DNA of 43,462 nt, from the NCBI GenBank assembly GCA_964547015.1, contig CAZJKT010000006.1:1-43462 (forward strand). The letters are read 5' to 3'. Source of the stretch: JAFGCN01 sp964547015. Lineage in GTDB: Archaea > Aenigmatarchaeota > Aenigmatarchaeia > QMZS01. The translations under genes and the position numbers were made by a program. The notes below the pieces were generated by a model. It was not told the origin of the DNA. It searched no databases and worked only from the letters and a program-made list of their open reading frames with translations. Positions 39,162-43,462 of the stretch are shown here, one piece after another. Every line of letters starts with the position of its first letter. The first letter of the stretch is position 1.

Positions 39162-40082
39162 CTATTTTTGCCTGCCAAGAAGTATGCACGCCTTGCAGGT
39201 CTCTTTTGAGGAAGGCTCTCCGCATATTTTGCAGAATTTGAGCTTGCCTTCTTTCCGGAAACTATCTCTAATTGGCGGGATTATAAGGTCGGCAAACTTG
39301 ACAATCTGGAAGAGAGTTCCGGGGTATTTTTCCTCCATTTCATAGAGGCATTTCCTTATGGATTTTCTTACCGATTCTTTTCCGTAAGGGCATATTTTTT
39401 TGCTGAAGTAAGGCAGGCCTGCCGCATCGCAGTAGGCAAAAAGCTCTTTTTCAGGGATTTCGCGAAGGGGCTTGAGCCGGGGCACGAATTGGGGGATATT
39501 TTTGTTCTCAACTTTAGGCCCAAGGCGGGTGAATTTGTCCAAATTTCCGAAAATAAAATTCATAAAGACGGACTCTGCCTCGTCATTGAGGTTGAATCCG
39601 AAAGCAAGCTTTGTTGCGCCAAGCTCGCGGGCCTTTCGGTTAAGCAAATCCCTTCGGGCAACCCCGCAGAATGTGCAGGCGTTGAGGGTGGGATCTTTTT
39701 TCATCATCTCAGGCAGGCTTTTGCCAAGCTCCACTTTAAACGAATAAATATAATGCGGGACATCAAGCATCTTGCACAGCTCCGCGCTTTTTTTAATAGT
39801 GTCATTTCTGTACTTTCCAAGCCCTTCGTCTATGGAAATTGCGAAAATCTCCATATCCCGGCGTTTTTTTGCTATTTGGGACATAATGTAGAGGGCGGCC
39901 GAGCTGTCTTTGCCCCCCGAGAGGGCAACCCCAATTTTATCTCCGGACAAAAGAAGCTTGTTTTGCCTTACCCCCCGCTTGACCTTTTTTTCAACGGATT
40001 GAATAAAGCATTTTTTGCATAGTTCCTGCCCCTCATAAGGCCGGGTATAATAGATTTTCCTTCCGCCGCAAATGCATGCCAT
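39162..40082 (-). CDS. ttuA: TtuA/Ncs6-like tRNA 2-thiolation protein
   Basis: Adenylates and thiolates a tRNA uridine. The 306-residue protein has an N-terminal zinc knuckle (CICGG and CKKCF), the PP-loop IGVALSGGKDSSAALY, a catalytic CTFCG followed by FGFNLNDEAESVFM, a lone Cys in FSKKICPYG, and a C-terminal zinc ribbon (CKICGE and CKAC). The CxxC plus distant Cys can hold a [4Fe-4S] cluster as in TtuA/TtcA enzymes. Whether the target is U54 or the wobble U34 is not decided by sequence. It is the first gene upstream of the divergent glycan operon and has its own TATA-like box about 21-25 bases up. Confidence 0.85.
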   Translation of the reverse strand: MACICGGRKIYYTRPYEGQELCKKCFIQSVEKKVKRGVRQNKLLLSGDKIGVALSGGKDSSAALYIMSQIAKKRRDMEIFAISIDEGLGKYRNDTIKKSAELCKMLDVPHYIYSFKVELGKSLPEMMKKDPTLNACTFCGVARRDLLNRKARELGATKLAFGFNLNDEAESVFMNFIFGNLDKFTRLGPKVENKNIPQFVPRLKPLREIPEKELFAYCDAAGLPYFSKKICPYGKESVRKSIRKCLYEMEEKYPGTLFQIVKFADLIIPPIRDSFRKEGKLKFCKICGEPSSKETCKACILLGRQK

Positions 40083-40206
40083 AATTGCATCTGTTAAATA
40101 GAATTATCTTGAGGGGATTGCCCCGGGAGGCTTAGGGTGGAACGAAAAATATATACAGACTAATAGTTACCACTAATAATTAATATTTTAATATGTAATA
40201 AAATAT

Positions 40207-40848
40207 ATGAGCAGAAAAAAATCCCGGGTGGTTGTAATTGGGGCGCATCCAGATGATTTTGAGATAGGCGCGGGAATGAGAATAATGCACCACACTGCAA
40301 AAAAGGACAGGGTTGTCGGCATACTGTGCTCTGACGGCGAGAAAGGGGGCGACCCGAAAGAAAGGCTTAAAGAAGCGGAAGCATCCGCAAAAATTCTTGG
40401 CCTAAATAAGATTTATACTCTGCATCTGCCTGATACAAAAATACAAGACCTTATTGCGCTAAAAGACCTTTTGGAAAAAATAATTGAAAAGGAGAAGCCC
40501 AATTTTGTATATACGCATTTTAGCGAAGACACACATCAGGACCATCGGGTAGTCTCGCAGGCCTCATCCATTGCCTGCAGAAAAGTGCCGGTAATACTCA
40601 CTTACAAATCCCCCTCAACCATTAATTCAGAATTCCACCCTCATCTGTTCCATATAGGTTCGGAGGATGATTTCAAAAAAAAGGAAGCGGCTATTATGGC
40701 TTACAAATCCCAAATTGCTAAGTATAATAAGCTTGACTTAAGAAGGGTGAAGATTGACGCCTGCTATTACGCGGCAAGCCTGCGGCTTAACGGAAAATTC
40801 TTTGCAGAGCCTTTTTGCGCTAACCATTTTATATTGAATCTCGATTAG
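40207..40848 (+). CDS. PIG-L/LmbE-family zinc deacetylase
   Basis: Predicted zinc-dependent N-deacetylase acting on an N-acetylated sugar or related metabolite. The 213-residue protein has the metal motif VVVIGAHPDDFEIGAG at the N-terminus and HFSEDTHQDHRVVSQ with the third metal His, both intact. It opens a plus-strand set with WbqC, GT2 and GNAT genes, which together suggest synthesis or decoration of a surface polysaccharide with amino sugars. A TTTTAATATG TATA-like element lies about 20-25 bases upstream of the ATG. Confidence 0.9.
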   Translation: MSRKKSRVVVIGAHPDDFEIGAGMRIMHHTAKKDRVVGILCSDGEKGGDPKERLKEAEASAKILGLNKIYTLHLPDTKIQDLIALKDLLEKIIEKEKPNFVYTHFSEDTHQDHRVVSQASSIACRKVPVILTYKSPSTINSEFHPHLFHIGSEDDFKKKEAAIMAYKSQIAKYNKLDLRRVKIDACYYAASLRLNGKFFAEPFCANHFILNLD

Positions 40849-40857
40849 GTGAAAAAT

Positions 40858-41688
40858 ATGGCAAAAGCAATGTCTGCCCACCAGCCGAATTTCCTGCCCT
40901 ATCTTGGCTTTTTTGACAAGATGAAGGCGGTTTGCGAAATTGGGGAGGGAAGAGGAATTTTTGTGGTAAGGGAGGACTGCCAATATGTAGGTAGCGATTT
41001 TCACAGCAGAAACAAAATCAGAATAAATGAGGGTTGGGTTTGGATTAATGTTCCTGTTGAAAAAAGGCCTGCTCCAATAAGCGAAATAAGGATAAAAAAA
41101 GACGCGAGGATAAAAAATGCCCCCTGGAACAAATACCATCTCAGGCTCATTGAGGCAAATTACAAAAAGGCCCCCTTTTTTGAAAAGCATTTTTCAGGGC
41201 TTAGCGAAATCTACAATGAGCCCGGAGACAGCCTTTTGGACTTCAATATGAGGATTATAGTTTACCTCTCAAAATGCTTTGGGATAAAGGCCAAATTTGT
41301 GATGTTCTCTGAGCTTCCCGAAAATACAGAAACCGGCAATCCCTCAAAAACCCTTGCAAATATTGCAAAAGCTCTTGGAGCTGATATTTACCTGTCGGGA
41401 GATGGCGGGAGAGAATATATGGATATGGACGCATTTAAGGGGATTGAGGTGAGGTTTCAGAATTATAAGCATCCAGCTTATCCACAAAGGTTTTTTGGCT
41501 TTGAGCCTTACCTGTCGGCAATTGATGCTCTTTTTAATGTCGGGCGGCTTTTGAGCTCAGGAGAATCAATTTTAAAAGAGGATAGAGAAAAAGAGGGTAT
41601 TAAAAAAGGTGATGGACAAAAAGAGGATAGAGAAAAAGAGGGTATTAAAAAAGGTGATGGACCAAAAGAGGGCATAAAATGTCCATAG
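40858..41688 (+). CDS. WbqC-family protein
   Basis: A 276-residue member of the WbqC family, often found in polysaccharide and glycolipid clusters and possibly acting with acyl or amino sugars; its reaction is not established. It starts MAKAMSAHQPNFLPYLGFFD and has the family's WINVPVEK, NKYHLRLIEANYKKAPFFE and a C-terminal catalytic-like segment. The C-terminal 35 residues are an odd addition: two exact 15-residue charged repeats plus a remnant. The ATG at 40858 is chosen because AGGTGA lies six bases before it; a GTG at 40849 would overlap this site. It overlaps the next gene by 10 bases. Confidence 0.85.
   Translation: MAKAMSAHQPNFLPYLGFFDKMKAVCEIGEGRGIFVVREDCQYVGSDFHSRNKIRINEGWVWINVPVEKRPAPISEIRIKKDARIKNAPWNKYHLRLIEANYKKAPFFEKHFSGLSEIYNEPGDSLLDFNMRIIVYLSKCFGIKAKFVMFSELPENTETGNPSKTLANIAKALGADIYLSGDGGREYMDMDAFKGIEVRFQNYKHPAYPQRFFGFEPYLSAIDALFNVGRLLSSGESILKEDREKEGIKKGDGQKEDREKEGIKKGDGPKEGIKCP
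41575..41664 (+). repeat. 45-bp tandem repeat in the WbqC C-terminus
   Basis: Two in-frame units (41575-41619 and 41620-41664) encode KEDREKEGIKKGDGQ and KEDREKEGIKKGDGP; a partial third (KEGIK) follows. They are nearly identical at DNA level, so the duplication is recent. Confidence 0.92.
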
Positions 41689-42974
41689 CCTCAGTTATTT
41701 TGGCGATAATTGTTATCCCCTTTATACTGCTCCCGTTTACTCTAACTATTGACCTGCTGACTTTAGCATATCGACGCGCGTCTCTTGCATCAAAAACCCG
41801 CAAAGAAAGAGGGGGGCGCTTGGAGAGCCTTCCCGGAGAGCTTGCGCCCTCAAAAAGGATTGGAAACAAGGGCTTTAGAACAGTTACTGTTGTGATTTCC
41901 GCGCACAGGGAAGCGGAACTGATGGAAAATTCAATAAGGAGCGTCTTAAGGCAGGATTACCCGATAAAAAATATTTATATTTCGGATTCAAACCTTGATA
42001 ATACTAAAAGGGAGGTGGAGTGCCTGAAAAAAAGAATTGCCAAATTCCAAAAAAGGTTTCCAAGGATATATTACTGGTCAAAGGAGGGAGTGACCGCCAA
42101 ATCTGAAAAGCTTAATTGCCTTGTCTCAGACCCGAAAGTTAAGCTTGGGGAGTATGTCTATTTCATAGATTCGGGGCTGGTTATAAAGCAGGGAACAATA
42201 ATCCGGCTTGTTGAAAGGGCTGTTTTGGAGGGGGCGGTTGCAGCCACATCATTTGGATATACAACAACCCCAAAAAACTATTTTGCAAAATATTTCCACT
42301 ACGGTAAAGAGTGGATTAACCGCATCAGCAAGTTCAGGAAAAATGCACAAAGCTATCGGAGAGGGATGTTTGTTGTCTGCGGGGCGTCTTTTCTTGTAAG
42401 GTCGGATATTGTAAAAGAGATATCCATACCAACAAATGTAAAGACTGAAGACACGGCCTACACATGGAAGCTTCAGGAGGAGGGCCACAAAATAAGCTTT
42501 GCTGCTGATGCCGCCGTCATAACTCCGGATGTCCCCACACTCAAAAAACAGCTCAGGCAGAGCTATAGGTGGTATTTTGGGACCTGGCAGGTAATTTATA
42601 CAAGGAGGCATGTTTTTGGGCGAAAGTCAAAAGCAAAATCCCTGGCATACCTAAGTGTCCTTCCCGGCCTGATTGAGACTTCAATGTATACGCTTTCTGT
42701 CCTGCTTTTTCCGCTCACGCTTTATTTTTTTCCTGTATATGCGGCATATTTTTTGATAGGTGATACTGTTCTTTCGTTTATTGCCCCGATAATGGGGGCT
42801 GTTTTTTCAAGGGAAATTCATAGGATTCCAAGGGAAATTCTGCACACGATAAGGCATTACCACCAGATTCTTGCGTTTAAGTATATGTCCTCAGCCCTAT
42901 GGGTTTTGGCATTTTCAAATATGGTTTTTGATGCGGCAACCGGCAGGGATAAACGGTGGGGAAATAAATGGTAA
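41679..42974 (+). CDS. Membrane glycosyltransferase, family 2
   Basis: A 431-residue GT2 enzyme with one N-terminal helix (SIASVILAIIVIPFILLPFTL), a GT-A domain (VVISAHREAELMENSIRSVL, IYISDSNLDNTKRE, YFIDSGLVIK in the place of D-x-D, VKTEDTAYTWKL, LRQSYRWYFG for the Q-x-x-RW motif) and four C-terminal helices. The D-x-D position is DSG, as in some processive GT2 enzymes. It overlaps WbqC by 10 bases and the GNAT gene by 7, so these are one transcript. It most likely builds or extends a surface glycan. Confidence 0.85.
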   Translation: MSIASVILAIIVIPFILLPFTLTIDLLTLAYRRASLASKTRKERGGRLESLPGELAPSKRIGNKGFRTVTVVISAHREAELMENSIRSVLRQDYPIKNIYISDSNLDNTKREVECLKKRIAKFQKRFPRIYYWSKEGVTAKSEKLNCLVSDPKVKLGEYVYFIDSGLVIKQGTIIRLVERAVLEGAVAATSFGYTTTPKNYFAKYFHYGKEWINRISKFRKNAQSYRRGMFVVCGASFLVRSDIVKEISIPTNVKTEDTAYTWKLQEEGHKISFAADAAVITPDVPTLKKQLRQSYRWYFGTWQVIYTRRHVFGRKSKAKSLAYLSVLPGLIETSMYTLSVLLFPLTLYFFPVYAAYFLIGDTVLSFIAPIMGAVFSREIHRIPREILHTIRHYHQILAFKYMSSALWVLAFSNMVFDAATGRDKRWGNKW

Positions 42975-43462
42975 TTATGGCGGGGAAAGATTTTGGAAGG
43001 GGGAGGGATGACTTAGAGAAGGTAAATTTTGTAAAAATAACTTCCGGCTATATCCTTGAAAACCTTGGCAAATTCTTTGAACTGGAGCATAACTGGACAG
43101 CTTTAGGCGAGAGGGCCTGGACAAAGGAAAGTTTTTTAATGGAGCTTCAATTGAAGTGGGAGCTAAGTTTTGCCGCTGAGGTTGACGGGAAAATTGCCGG
43201 GTATATTATAGGGTCAAAGTTTGATGAAAAAACCTCGAGGGTGAACAAGATTCTTGTTGATTCTGCCTTTCGGGAAATAGGCATTGGAAAGATGCTGATG
43301 GAGAAGTACTTTGAATCTTGCCGAAAGGCGGGAATAGAAAGGCTTGAGCTTAAGGCTCTGGTTGAAAATGAGGCGGCGAACAGGTTTTATTTGGGATTGG
43401 GTTATAAGAGGATTGGGTTGGCGCGAGGGGATGACGGATTGGAGAGGATTGTTTATGAGAAG
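42968..43462 (+). CDS. GNAT acetyltransferase (3' end outside window)
   Basis: At least 165 residues with the GNAT core: an N-terminal part (YILENLGKFFELEHNWTALG), FAAEVDGKIAGYIIGSKF, motif A VNKILVDSAFREIGIGKMLM with its acetyl-CoA loop, and ENEAANRFYLGLGYKRIGLA. The ATG at 42968 overlaps the previous stop and has GGTGGG seven bases upstream; an alternative ATG lies at 42977. Its place in the glycan operon suggests acetylation of an amino sugar, which is inference. The frame is still open at the window end. Confidence 0.82.
   Translation, partial: MVIMAGKDFGRGRDDLEKVNFVKITSGYILENLGKFFELEHNWTALGERAWTKESFLMELQLKWELSFAAEVDGKIAGYIIGSKFDEKTSRVNKILVDSAFREIGIGKMLMEKYFESCRKAGIERLELKALVENEAANRFYLGLGYKRIGLARGDDGLERIVYEK

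Overview
The window reads as a chromosome segment of an uncultivated archaeon, probably of the DPANN type (lineage inferred, not proven). Archaeal markers are an Orc1/Cdc6 initiator, a GINS subunit, Alba, ribosomal protein uS17, an archaeal-type glutamyl-tRNA synthetase, aIF5B, a HerA-like ATPase, a TtuA/Ncs6-like tRNA thiolase, an archaeal SRP RNA and a methanococcal-type S-layer protein. Many genes have a TATA-like box about 22-28 bases before the chosen ATG, which fits leaderless archaeal transcription. A run of 100 Ns at 13667-13766 is a scaffold gap.

Layout. 1-3.6 kb: edge of a membrane protein, RNase HII, a secreted coiled-coil protein, a phosphoesterase and two tiny membrane proteins. 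3.8-8.5 kb: a P-type cation ATPase followed closely by endonuclease III, a LOG-like Rossmann protein and rubrerythrin. 8.6-12.1 kb: GltX and aIF5B on the minus strand. 12.1-18.1 kb: the replication neighbourhood, with a winged-helix protein, 31-bp tandem repeats broken by the gap, an ExeA-like AAA ATPase, an AT-rich intergenic region bounded by two inverted ORB-like boxes, Orc1/Cdc6, GINS, an OB-fold protein and Alba. 18.2-19.6 kb: a 982-bp insertion sequence with an 11-bp target duplication sitting inside a small gene whose frame can be rejoined exactly. 19.6-24 kb: a pilin-like protein, HAD phosphatase, uS17, a zinc-ribbon protein, two GspF/TadC-like membrane proteins and a CDP-alcohol phosphatidyltransferase. 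24.2-28.4 kb: a class II ribonucleotide reductase with a 407-residue intein, a small unknown gene and SRP RNA. 28.5-36.9 kb: a GalT-like HIT protein, a TraB-family protein, an FAD-dependent dehydrogenase, HerA-like ATPase, Hsp20 and the S-layer protein. 37-43.5 kb: a thioredoxin-like membrane protein, two glycosyltransferases, TtuA, and a plus-strand run of PIG-L deacetylase, WbqC, GT2 and GNAT genes that looks like a cell-surface glycan operon.

The most striking part is 12.6-17.1 kb. A classical-looking archaeal origin (inverted ORB-like boxes plus AT-rich DNA next to orc1) lies beside a second family of sites built on TTCACGTGAA. That palindrome matches the core of bacterial parS centromere sites. 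Copies occur singly, in pairs one helical turn apart, and as 31-bp iteron-like tandem repeats upstream of a AAA ATPase gene. Whether they are centromere sites, initiator iterons or operators of the nearby winged-helix protein cannot be decided from sequence alone.
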